Shown in pieces: positions 26,095 to 33,992 of a stretch of DNA of 64,000 bases; within the stretch, counting starts at the first letter, position 1; each line of letters starts with the position of its first letter. Source of the stretch: JBDGYW01 sp964518955 (GTDB taxonomy: Bacteria > Gemmatimonadota > Gemmatimonadetes > Gemmatimonadales > GWC2-71-9). The DNA lies in contig CAZFHS010000029.1 of NCBI GenBank assembly GCA_964518955.1, positions 1 to 64,000 on the forward strand, in the 5' to 3' direction. Below the pieces are notes generated by a model. The model worked only from the letters and a program-made list of their open reading frames with translations. It was not told the DNA's origin and did not search any database. Position numbers and translations under genes: made by a program.

Positions 26095-27134
26095 CTCACT
26101 CCCTCCTCCTGCAGATCCTTGATGACGGCCGGCGGGTTGATGCCAGCAAGACAGACGTTGCCGCAGCGATTGCATCCGACACACTTCGGTTGCTCGAACG
26201 CTTCGGCGAACCCACGGTGCTGATGGTAGTAACGGTACTTCAACCGAGTATCACGGCCGGGGCGGAAATTGTGCCCGCCCGCGACTCTTGCGAAATCGAT
26301 GAAGTTGCAAGAATGGAGCTGCTTCACGCGTGCTGCGGAGCTGCCGTCCAACGACTGGCACTCGGTCACCCCGTAGCAGTAGCAGGTCGGGCACACCATG
26401 GCGCAGCTACCGCAACTCAGGCACTTGTCACCCCAATGAGTCCAAACATCGGACTCGAATTCGATGTCCAGGAGATTCGAGAGGTTGTTGGCGTCGATCT
26501 TTGTCTTGAAACCGTCGGCGATTCGCTTACGCACATCCAGGTAATCCTGCGTGTCCGCATCGGTTATCTCGCGGGAGTCCACCTGTTGGAGGGCAGTAAA
26601 AGCAGTATCCGACCCCACGGCCACGAAGTAGCGATCTCCCAAATCTGTGAGGAAGAGGTCGAAGCCGTGAGTCACTGTGTCAGTGCCGAGTGAACGACAG
26701 AACCCGGTGTCACAGGGATCGTGATCGACACCCACGATGAAAGTGTTCTCTCGGCGAGACACGTAGTAGGGGCTGGGGAAGTGACCACGAACGAACACTT
26801 TGTCCAACTTCAGAAGAGCATTTATATCGCACGCGTGCAAGCCGACAATGGCCCTCGGCTGCAGACGATACCTGATCTCCTGACTCCAATCGTCGTCGTC
26901 GAACTGGTACTCGGAAAGCGTCTCTTTGTAGGGCAGGAAGTACGTCTTTGCAGAATACTCCGTCGTCTCGTACTCCAAGTCGATCTCGGCAACTGTCTCC
27001 ACCGGCAAGTACTGGTGGACGGCCCTACCTTCCTTGTCGGTGTTAATCCGCTTGGGACCTATGACCTCGCCTGCCTGAAGCATATTCTCGGCGAGGCGCT
27101 TCCATTCATCTTTCGGCAAGATCCTGAACAGCAT
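26091..27134 (-). CDS. hydB: Hydrogenase Fe-S beta subunit
   Basis: 347 residues ending in two [4Fe-4S] ferredoxin motifs (CLSCGSCAMVCPTCYC near 245 and CVGCNRCGNVCLAG near 325). The earlier part is the conserved domain of the sulfhydrogenase beta subunit. It links the flavin subunit to the NiFe module. It is the first gene of the hyd operon, with GGAGGGC upstream of the ATG. No site matching the CGAGA-N6-TCACG motif found around rex is seen in the about 100 bp before it. Confidence 0.9.
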   Translation of the reverse strand: MLFRILPKDEWKRLAENMLQAGEVIGPKRINTDKEGRAVHQYLPVETVAEIDLEYETTEYSAKTYFLPYKETLSEYQFDDDDWSQEIRYRLQPRAIVGLHACDINALLKLDKVFVRGHFPSPYYVSRRENTFIVGVDHDPCDTGFCRSLGTDTVTHGFDLFLTDLGDRYFVAVGSDTAFTALQQVDSREITDADTQDYLDVRKRIADGFKTKIDANNLSNLLDIEFESDVWTHWGDKCLSCGSCAMVCPTCYCYGVTECQSLDGSSAARVKQLHSCNFIDFARVAGGHNFRPGRDTRLKYRYYHQHRGFAEAFEQPKCVGCNRCGNVCLAGINPPAVIKDLQEEGVR

Positions 27135-27232
27135 ATGCCCTCCAAGAACCAGCTCGACGCGCTGGTACTGTCACGATAACGAAAGCTACCAAGTTCAGTT
27201 CTACTCGGGGCTAAAAGCACATCTGCGTCAGC

Positions 27233-28384
27233 TTACCGATACAGCCACCCCGCCCCAGTATTGAACAAGACCACCCTGTCGCCTTTCGCGATCTGGCCGT
27301 TGTCTAGAAGCTTCTCGAGTGCGGCGAGCGTGGCTCCACCTTCCGGCGATGCGTCAATTGAGGCGGTTTGCGCTATCTTCTCCGCGCACGCTGTGGCCGC
27401 TTCGTCACTCACCGCTACAGCGCTCCCCTTTGTCTCCGCGAGAGCGCGCAGGCATAGGCTACCGCCGAGAGGTGCAGGCACTCGCAGTCCCCACGCCACC
27501 GTGTCAGCATTCTCCCATGGTTCGGTCTTGGTGGCTCCTGCCTCGAACGCCTTCACGACCGGCGCGCACCCTTCTGACTGGACGCTGTAGAGGCGTGGAA
27601 GATCATCGCTCACCCATCCGGCGGCCCTCAATTCCTTGAAGACCTTCCACATGCCTATGAGCCCAGTTCCGCCACCAGTCGGGTAGATGAGAGCATCCGG
27701 GAATTTCCACCCCAACGCCTCTGCGACCTCGAGACCCATTGTCTTCTTGCCCTCGATGCGGTACGGCTCACGAAGCGTGGACACATCAAATGCCTCATGC
27801 TCGGCGGCGTAGGCACGAGCGACCTTGCCACAGTCACCGATATGACCGTCGATCAACTCCAGATCAGCACCGAAGGTCTCGATCTGTGTGAGGATCGTCT
27901 TCGGGGTCCATCGAGGCGCAAACACCTTGACGCTGATGCCTGCGCGTCCACCGTACGCGCTTAGCGCCACACCCGCGTTCCCGGCTGTTGGCGTTGAGAA
28001 CGCTTTTGCGCCAGCCGCGGCCGCTCTGGTGACCGCGGCAGACATTCCCCGAGCCTTGAACGATCCGGTGGCGTTCAGAGCCTCATCCTTGATCCAGAGG
28101 TCGTCCAGGCCGTACTCCGCAGCAAACCCGGACACCGGGATCATCGGGGTAGCACCTTCGCCGAGCGAAACAGGAGACTCGCCATCCGCGAGCGGCATCC
28201 AGTCGTGATATCGCCACATCGACCACACCCTGCTACCGTAGTCTTGCTTCGCGCTGGGGGCGGGATATTTCTCATAACGCACCAACCACGGGGCACCGCA
28301 ATCTGGGCAAACTGTCGGCAGTCCCGAAGCATCTGCAACCGCCGGACATTCTGAGCACTCTAAAGACCAATCGAAACTTGTCAT
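27233..28384 (-). CDS. thrC: Threonine synthase
   Basis: 383 residues. An N-terminal zinc-ribbon-like segment (CSECPAV...CPDCGAPW) precedes the PLP-dependent fold. The PLP lysine lies in NATGSFKARGM, and the glycine-rich phosphate-binding loop in YPTGGGTGLIGMW. It converts O-phosphohomoserine to threonine in the cytosol. It is monocistronic by position, with a 229-bp divergent region before the next plus-strand gene. Confidence 0.93.
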   Translation of the reverse strand: MTSFDWSLECSECPAVADASGLPTVCPDCGAPWLVRYEKYPAPSAKQDYGSRVWSMWRYHDWMPLADGESPVSLGEGATPMIPVSGFAAEYGLDDLWIKDEALNATGSFKARGMSAAVTRAAAAGAKAFSTPTAGNAGVALSAYGGRAGISVKVFAPRWTPKTILTQIETFGADLELIDGHIGDCGKVARAYAAEHEAFDVSTLREPYRIEGKKTMGLEVAEALGWKFPDALIYPTGGGTGLIGMWKVFKELRAAGWVSDDLPRLYSVQSEGCAPVVKAFEAGATKTEPWENADTVAWGLRVPAPLGGSLCLRALAETKGSAVAVSDEAATACAEKIAQTASIDASPEGGATLAALEKLLDNGQIAKGDRVVLFNTGAGWLYR

Positions 28385-28613
28385 GTCGAATCGTTCTTCC
28401 TTCAGTTGTTGAGAATAACAATGTCCGGCATCACACCGGGCATGTTTGAATTGATAACAAGCTAGAAAGGTTGATTCCGTTTGTCACATACCGGGGTTAA
28501 CTAACGTTCCCTGACAGTCTCCGCACGAGACAGATTGCCACATACTTGCCAACGGGATAACGTTCTACCGCGCGGTTGATTGGTCACACCTTTTAATTGG
28601 GGAGGTCGGAGTC

Positions 28614-29042
28614 ATGCCGTACAAGGGAAGGTTGGTCAGCCTGATCGAAGAACATGCCGAGGAATTGACCAAGAAGTGGCTGGAAGTGGTTCGTACGCAC
28701 CCGGACATGCCAACCTACAGAGGCTACGACGAAACAAAGCTTCACGATCGCGCCTTCAGTGTCTACAGCCAACTCAGTAAGTGGCTGTCAGATGAAACTA
28801 CAAAAGAAGAGATCAAAGACATCTATTTCAAATTGGGGAAACAGCGCAAAGAAGAGGGCTTCAAACTCTCCGAGCTGCTGTTGGCGCTGGTCATAACTCG
28901 ACGCATTCTGTGGCTCAAGATCCCCAAAGGCGATCTACTCGAAACAGTGTCTGATCTTCACGCCGGAATGCGCCTGAGCAACAACACGATACTGTTCTTC
29001 GATCGTGCCATGTTCTACGCAGCACAGGGGTACGAAGACTGA
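28614..29042 (+). CDS. RsbRD N-terminal-domain-like cytosolic protein
   Basis: A 142-residue all-helical, soluble protein. The pattern YFKLGKQRKEEGFKLSELLLALVITRRILW resembles the N-terminal (RsbRD_N-like) domain of RsbR-family sensors, without the STAS output domain. GGAGG lies eight bases before the ATG. A second protein of this kind (44973-45524) precedes dsrM. In sulfate reducers such stand-alone proteins often accompany dsr genes; their role is unknown. It is followed at 16 bp by a 66-residue gene, probably in the same transcript. Confidence 0.6.
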   Translation: MPYKGRLVSLIEEHAEELTKKWLEVVRTHPDMPTYRGYDETKLHDRAFSVYSQLSKWLSDETTKEEIKDIYFKLGKQRKEEGFKLSELLLALVITRRILWLKIPKGDLLETVSDLHAGMRLSNNTILFFDRAMFYAAQGYED

Positions 29043-29058
29043 CCCGAAGGAGACATAG

Positions 29059-29259
29059 ATGCGGGACAACGAACCAGGCAGGAAGCTTGGCGAGATCATA
29101 AAGAAGGCCATTGAGGACTGCGAATTGACTCATTCCGAGCATCAGAAGATTGTGGCCATAGCACACTCAGACCACGTGATCGATCCTCAAGAACAGCAGC
29201 TACTGGCGCAACTTCAGCAAATGATCGCGGAAGGTACCATCAAAAAAGTTCGAGACTAA
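29059..29259 (+). CDS. Small hypothetical protein, 66 residues
   Basis: A short charged helical protein (LGEIIKKAIEDCELTHSEHQK, then HVIDPQEQQLLAQLQQMI). The segment DHVIDPQEQ faintly resembles an EF-hand or tellurite-resistance-like loop, which is not enough for a call. GGAGACATAG precedes the ATG. It sits 16 bp after the RsbRD-like gene and meets the cytochrome gene end to end, with only 5 bp between the stops. Confidence 0.7.
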   Translation: MRDNEPGRKLGEIIKKAIEDCELTHSEHQKIVAIAHSDHVIDPQEQQLLAQLQQMIAEGTIKKVRD

Positions 29260-29264
29260 CGAAA

Positions 29265-30065
29265 CTACCAGTCGGCGCGCGGCCCCTTGATATGCGGGAT
29301 GGCCGTCTGCATCCATTCAACTGTTGCACTCGAATGGCATCCCGTTTCCGTGCCGTACTGACCGCTGCACGATATGGGGCCGTTGTCCTCGACCTTGAAG
29401 TTGTGCAAACGTTCCACCAATCCGCTCTCGGTGACTTGATAGCCCGCCATGTGGCAATCGACACAGCGTAGCACAGCTGATGCCAGTAGCGAGTCTTTGG
29501 TGGGCACGGGGAAACCGTGGAACTCATTGTGGCAGTACTGGCACTGGGCGTTCATCTGGTTTGGATCTGACCTGTCGATGAAAGTGTAGCTCGCCGGGTC
29601 GCTACGGTCGGAGCCTGGCAGGAGATTGGTTACCAGCGATTCCTCGAGGCTGTCAGCCAGGCCAACCGGATGACATGCGCCACAAGTCACACCTTCCCAA
29701 GTACCCTTCGGAATCGGCGCGGCAGCCAAAGAATCTCTCGTAGCACCGGGGTTGGTAGGTGCGTGACACCAGGCGCATGCGGTGTTGACACGATCGTCAT
29801 GACTCTGAGATCGCGAGTGCACGCTGGAGAGCCATCCTTTTCCTGTGGACTTCACCAAACCTGAAGACGTATCCACTCCCACTGCGCGCCGCTGAATGTC
29901 ACCGCCATCTCCATGACAGGTTGCACACCGCTCCGCTTCAGCGTAGTCGTAGTGCTCGGGAGCGAGACTCGCGAGCGAAAAACCTGTCTGGTCTTGTTGA
30001 CCTGATACAACGCAGCTCACAAAGCAGCCCAGCAGCAGCAAGTTCATCGCTACGATTTTACTCAT
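29265..30065 (-). CDS. Secreted multiheme cytochrome c
   Basis: 266 residues from the ATG at 30065, which overlaps the stop of the hemA fusion gene by 8 bp and gives a signal peptide (MNLLLLGCFVSCVVSG, possibly a lipobox). Five canonical heme sites are present: CATCH, CAWCH, CGACH, CQYCH and CVDCH. A sixth, CSGQYGTETGCH, has nine residues between the cysteines and would be a non-standard heme site. It would carry electrons in the periplasm, and its position at the end of the sulfate-reduction gene run suggests a role in that electron chain. Its partner is unknown. Confidence 0.85.
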   Translation of the reverse strand: MSKIVAMNLLLLGCFVSCVVSGQQDQTGFSLASLAPEHYDYAEAERCATCHGDGGDIQRRAVGVDTSSGLVKSTGKGWLSSVHSRSQSHDDRVNTACAWCHAPTNPGATRDSLAAAPIPKGTWEGVTCGACHPVGLADSLEESLVTNLLPGSDRSDPASYTFIDRSDPNQMNAQCQYCHNEFHGFPVPTKDSLLASAVLRCVDCHMAGYQVTESGLVERLHNFKVEDNGPISCSGQYGTETGCHSSATVEWMQTAIPHIKGPRADW

Positions 30066-32013
30066 TTTCTCCTCCGGGAAGACGAGCCTCAATCCAACTC
30101 TCAGCCTGCTCCACGGCCTGGGCAAACTGTTTGTCCGCACACATGACGTCGGCATACGACTCCACCGCCCTGTCCAGATCGTCCGACGTCCACACCGAGA
30201 TGCCGTCGATCGTTTCCAATTCGTCAACAGAACCCGAATCGTTGAAATCGACCACGACCAGGGGTCTTCCCCCGAAGTCTCGCACACCGTCGAGCATTTC
30301 CGCCGATATCACCGGCTCCGAGTGATCGATGCCAAAGAACACAAAATCGGCATCGGCAATCGTCTCGATCACGTCACGCTCGGAATAGGAGTGCACCCTC
30401 AAGCGGGTCCCGTTGCCAATGGCATTGCGCAGCAATTTCATCTGCCCGTGATGATCTCGATAGACCAAAGTCATCTGCTGCCGCGACACCTTGAACCGAT
30501 CTGCGAGCGTGAACAGCACCGAACGCGAAGTGGCAGATCCCCCGATGACGACATGCTTGCACCGTTCGAGATCAGCTCCACTGAGATCGTGGACGCGAGA
30601 GAGTGCCGCAGCACAGAAACCGCGACTGAACTTGCCCCACGACGTCTTTTCGCGAACCTCCTCGGCCAAGGTGACGGCGCTATCTACCAACCCCGTTGCC
30701 TTCGCACCAGCCGTTCCTACCCGCTCGCCCATCCGACAGGAGGTTTGCAGCTGGGAGACAACGTCCGTATCTCCAGGCAAGGCGCTGTTCAGACCGCAGG
30801 CGGTTCTCATCAGGTGATGCCAACCCTCGGCGCCAAAGAGGACGTTCACCTTCAGGCCCTCGGGTTCGGCACCGTATAGATGCTGCCGTATCTCTGCCAC
30901 CGGCCATTCGTGGTCCGCTACGCCCTCGGCTTCCGAATGCCAACCGTAGAATTCTATCCTCTGACAAGTACTCCACACAAATGCCTCTTCGACGGGCGTT
31001 TCCTCCCTAACCCAATCCAAGAATGCTCGGAGTTCCTTTCTCGTCTTCTTGACCTCGCAGAACACTCCAGACGGACTGTGAACCACATCGGGGCCATGTT
31101 GCGAACGGACCTTGCCCGCGACCGATGCACCGATCATAACCAGGGACCCAGGTGCCAGATCGACTTCTTCCGAAGAACTTTTCGGCGCAAGAAGCGGGGC
31201 CGTCCCCTCCATCCCGAGTGCCACCGACCTTGGCCCCCGGACGGCAAGGTTCTTCACCGCCGTTATAAAGGGGCCGTAAGTGTCTAGCGCCGGGCCGACG
31301 AAGAGTTGAGCGCCAGGGCAGTGGCCGGCGAGTTGTTCGGGTGTCTCCCGCGACAAAGACGTCAGCGTCATGGGAATCAGAACAATGTTCTTCTCAGGCG
31401 AGCCAGCCAGTGCATTCAACCGACTCTCGAGAGCAGCACGAGAGTCATACACAACCGACGCACGAGTGACAGGCCACCCGAGTCGTTCCAGCACAAGTGA
31501 AGCGGTGTGATCCACCTGCGCCTCGTACGCACCGTGTGCCCCCTCACCAACGTCTTCCACCTGCTGCGCACACAGCAAGAGCTGGGCATTTGACGGGTTG
31601 AGTTCGAGAGACGACGTGAATGACGCTATGAGGCGCGCCTGGGCGTTTACGTATCCGCCATCGTTGTACCAGGCGGTTCGCGTCGCCAAATCACGCGGCT
31701 CGCGCAATTCTCCCGCCACCCGATACACCTCGCGGAGAATCGTACCGCTGGTCGAAGGAGAGAACTGTGGGTACATCGGCAAGACTACCAGTTCCTCTAC
31801 GCCGCGATCGATTTTGGCTATGGATTGCTGGATCGATGGCTCGCCATGCCGTAACGCGTGCAGCACCTGCCACCCGGCGGGCAGCTGGCATGCTGCCGCA
31901 TATGCCTGAGCCTCCAAGATCTTGCCGATTTCACGCGCGACTGCCGGATCTTCGCTGCCGAGTGACGCCAACAGCAACGCGCTCTGGCGCCTGGCTCTTG
32001 CTCCGTTAGACAT
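30058..32013 (-). CDS. hemA: Ferrochelatase-like domain fused to glutamyl-tRNA reductase
   Basis: 651 residues. Residues 10-275 look like a HemH-type chelatase (LPMYPQFSPSTSGTI near 80; IPMTLTSLSRET near 213). Residues 290-640 are glutamyl-tRNA reductase, with the catalytic cysteine in STCQRIEFYG (C350), the domain segment RTACGLNSALPGDTDVVSQL and a Rossmann-type VVIGGSATSRSV. HemA makes glutamate-1-semialdehyde, the first committed step of tetrapyrrole synthesis. In the chelatase part the usual catalytic histidine (SAH) appears to be Gln150 (CAQQ), while the glutamate (E223) remains, so activity is doubtful. Known HemA proteins have about 420-480 residues; the fusion is unusual. It lies 12 bp after sirC and overlaps the cytochrome gene. 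Confidence 0.85.
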   Translation of the reverse strand: MSNGARARRQSALLLASLGSEDPAVAREIGKILEAQAYAAACQLPAGWQVLHALRHGEPSIQQSIAKIDRGVEELVVLPMYPQFSPSTSGTILREVYRVAGELREPRDLATRTAWYNDGGYVNAQARLIASFTSSLELNPSNAQLLLCAQQVEDVGEGAHGAYEAQVDHTASLVLERLGWPVTRASVVYDSRAALESRLNALAGSPEKNIVLIPMTLTSLSRETPEQLAGHCPGAQLFVGPALDTYGPFITAVKNLAVRGPRSVALGMEGTAPLLAPKSSSEEVDLAPGSLVMIGASVAGKVRSQHGPDVVHSPSGVFCEVKKTRKELRAFLDWVREETPVEEAFVWSTCQRIEFYGWHSEAEGVADHEWPVAEIRQHLYGAEPEGLKVNVLFGAEGWHHLMRTACGLNSALPGDTDVVSQLQTSCRMGERVGTAGAKATGLVDSAVTLAEEVREKTSWGKFSRGFCAAALSRVHDLSGADLERCKHVVIGGSATSRSVLFTLADRFKVSRQQMTLVYRDHHGQMKLLRNAIGNGTRLRVHSYSERDVIETIADADFVFFGIDHSEPVISAEMLDGVRDFGGRPLVVVDFNDSGSVDELETIDGISVWTSDDLDRAVESYADVMCADKQFAQAVEQAESWIEARLPGGENE

Positions 32014-32025
32014 GGCGGTCTGAGC

Positions 32026-32511
32026 TCAGGTCGACCCGGACTGGTCTTCCGACTCGCGATCAGGGTCCAAAAAGCCAGCGATGCGGTCGCGTGTGCGCCT
32101 GGCTTTTGCCGGATCACTGCCATCGGTGAACACCGCGACGGTGACGTCGGCCTCGCTCATGTGAAGCGCTCCGAATATCACCTGAGATCTTTCTGACGAA
32201 GACGCATCACACACCAGCACCCCGCGCTCGCTTGCACTCGATACAATTCTGGCATTGAGCGTTTTGTCGTCAGTTGCGGCAACAACCATAAAAACACCTT
32301 CGAGATGTTCGTCGCGGTACCGGTCTTGAATCCATCGAATGCCGTCGGAGTCAAGCTGATTGGACAGTGATTCAGAGACAATAGGAGAAACTACAGTCAC
32401 CACTCCCCCGGCCGCGACGAGGTTCATGACCTTGCGCGACCCTATTGGCCCACCGCCAACAACGAGGCAGCGTTTGCCCCGAACATCGAGGCCGACCGGG
32501 AGAAACCGCAG
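32026..32511 (-). CDS. sirC: Precorrin-2 dehydrogenase (siroheme synthase N-terminal type), CTG start
   Basis: About 161 residues if translation starts at the CTG at 32511, which gives LRFLPVGLDVRGKRCLVVGGGPIGSRKV, the expected first strand and NAD-binding loop of SirC/CysG-N. No ATG, GTG or TTG exists between the in-frame stop (32514-32512) and this loop; the next ATG at 32427 would remove the nucleotide-binding motif. GGAGG lies five bases before the CTG. The enzyme oxidises precorrin-2 to sirohydrochlorin with NAD. Upstream of hemA on the same strand, it supplies siroheme for DsrAB. Confidence 0.83.
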   Translation of the reverse strand: MRFLPVGLDVRGKRCLVVGGGPIGSRKVMNLVAAGGVVTVVSPIVSESLSNQLDSDGIRWIQDRYRDEHLEGVFMVVAATDDKTLNARIVSSASERGVLVCDASSSERSQVIFGALHMSEADVTVAVFTDGSDPAKARRTRDRIAGFLDPDRESEDQSGST

Positions 32512-32536
32512 CTAAACCTCCGCTTTCGATCTACGC

Positions 32537-32983
32537 CTAGTGCCCTGCTGCTAGAATACCGCTGGCCGCCAGCACCAGAATCACGACCTCAGTAATCGCC
32601 ATGATCACGTAGGCAGTTTGTTTCTTTCTAAGCAGCGTGGGAATGATCCCGGCGTAACAGATAATCGTAACACCCGAAAGGACAGCAATTCCAATGAAGT
32701 TGGCAAAATCACCCTTCCCCAACACAGTCAACCATCCCCACCCCGTCACACCATGATCCCTATGCAGGAAATTGTGATTGACTGCTTCAACATACTCGTG
32801 GACCGGCAACGCCCAGTATTTGGGTAATTCCTCAATAGGCACCGCAGGCGCCGTGATACCCAGCATATAGAGGGCAAAAGTCACGAAAAGGATAGCCAGC
32901 CCAATGTACATGCCGATTTCCAGGATCTTGGCGTAGAGGAGCTGCTCCTCGTTTGCCTCAGGGGTTCTTACGTCTTCTGTCAT
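32537..32983 (-). CDS. Small integral membrane protein of unknown function
   Basis: 148 residues with four predicted membrane helices (near 22-45, 85-105 and two towards the C-terminus, for example IGIAVLSGVTIICYAGIIP and VIMAITEVVILVLAASGIL). The loop after helix 1 contains ALPVHEYVEAVNHNFLH, with several histidines. I do not recognise the family. It lies between the TauE-like exporter and sirC, so it is probably a companion of the exporter. Confidence 0.75.
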   Translation of the reverse strand: MTEDVRTPEANEEQLLYAKILEIGMYIGLAILFVTFALYMLGITAPAVPIEELPKYWALPVHEYVEAVNHNFLHRDHGVTGWGWLTVLGKGDFANFIGIAVLSGVTIICYAGIIPTLLRKKQTAYVIMAITEVVILVLAASGILAAGH

Positions 32984-33002
32984 TGTTATGCTCCCCTATA
33001 CC

Positions 33003-33992
33003 CTAGAAGAAGAACGGGAGGTTGAGGCCCTTTGTGATCGCCTTGGCACCCGCGAACAGAAGGAGACCGATCACTAGCCAGCGAACGAAGCTCGGCTTCG
33101 CAACCCTGAGAATTCGCACACCTATGAACGACCCAAGCATGATTCCGATTAGCGACGGAATTACCATCATTGGAATCACGCACCCTTGATTGAGATACAC
33201 CCAAGCCGCAGAAGTATCCGTTATCGAAAGGAGGAACTTGCTGGTCGCGACGCTGATCTTGAGCGGCGCTCCCATCACGAGATTCAGAACCGGCACGTTT
33301 GCCCAACCTGCACCCAAGCCAAACATGCCCGCCATGAGCCCGATGAAGATGAATAGGAACAGGCCTATCGGGGTACGATGAATCTTCCAGTCGACGTTCT
33401 TCCCAAGGCTGGCCTCAGTGTACACTCCGTATATGCCAAGCGCAGAGGAGAGCTTGTCCGCGACGGGCACTTCTGGAAACTCAGATTTCTTGGCGGCGAT
33501 CATCAGCGCCACTATACCGAGTATGGTTGCGCCGAGAGCGGTCTGAACCACGTTCGTGGGCAGAGCCAAACCAACCATTGCACCAATTATGGCGCACGTC
33601 GAAGCGATGAGCGCTACCGGCATCGCTAGTCGGAGACTTGCCAGGTTCATCTTCAGAAAGCCAGGCCCCGCAGCGAGCGCGCCACTCAAGGCAACCAACA
33701 AACCCGCGCCACGAACGAAATCGAGATGGAATGGGAAGAAACCGCTGACGATGGGGACAAAGAGGACTCCGCCGCCAACTCCACCCAACGCCGCCAATAT
33801 CCCCATAACGAAAGTCAGTACCAACAAGATCAATGGCCATGCCCACCAAGCCATCTGATCTCCGCCCGTCATGACACCTGCTTCTTGCACCGCATGAAGG
33901 AGGGTCGGATGAGCTGCCAATGCCATGGTGACCACTGCGGCTACGCGAGTAAACATCAGAAAGCTGCGCATTCGCATCGTGTTGTCTTTCAT
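33003..33992 (-). CDS. TauE/SafE-family sulfite/sulfonate exporter-like permease
   Basis: 329 residues with an N-terminal hydrophobic segment and about eight further membrane helices. The family signature GVGGGVLFVPIVSGFF lies near residue 70 and a second half-repeat GLGAGWANVPVLNLVMG near 220. TauE/SafE proteins are thought to export sulfite or sulfoacetate, and relatives are often encoded near dsr genes. The start overlaps dsrN (ATGA), so coupling is likely. A role in moving sulfite or sulfide across the membrane is inference. Confidence 0.85.
   Translation of the reverse strand: MKDNTMRMRSFLMFTRVAAVVTMALAAHPTLLHAVQEAGVMTGGDQMAWWAWPLILLVLTFVMGILAALGGVGGGVLFVPIVSGFFPFHLDFVRGAGLLVALSGALAAGPGFLKMNLASLRLAMPVALIASTCAIIGAMVGLALPTNVVQTALGATILGIVALMIAAKKSEFPEVPVADKLSSALGIYGVYTEASLGKNVDWKIHRTPIGLFLFIFIGLMAGMFGLGAGWANVPVLNLVMGAPLKISVATSKFLLSITDTSAAWVYLNQGCVIPMMVIPSLIGIMLGSFIGVRILRVAKPSFVRWLVIGLLLFAGAKAITKGLNLPFFF

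Noticed and set aside
27155..27180. CGCTG-N6-TCACG before hydB as a Rex site
   Set aside because: The first half-site matches CGAGA at only two of five bases.
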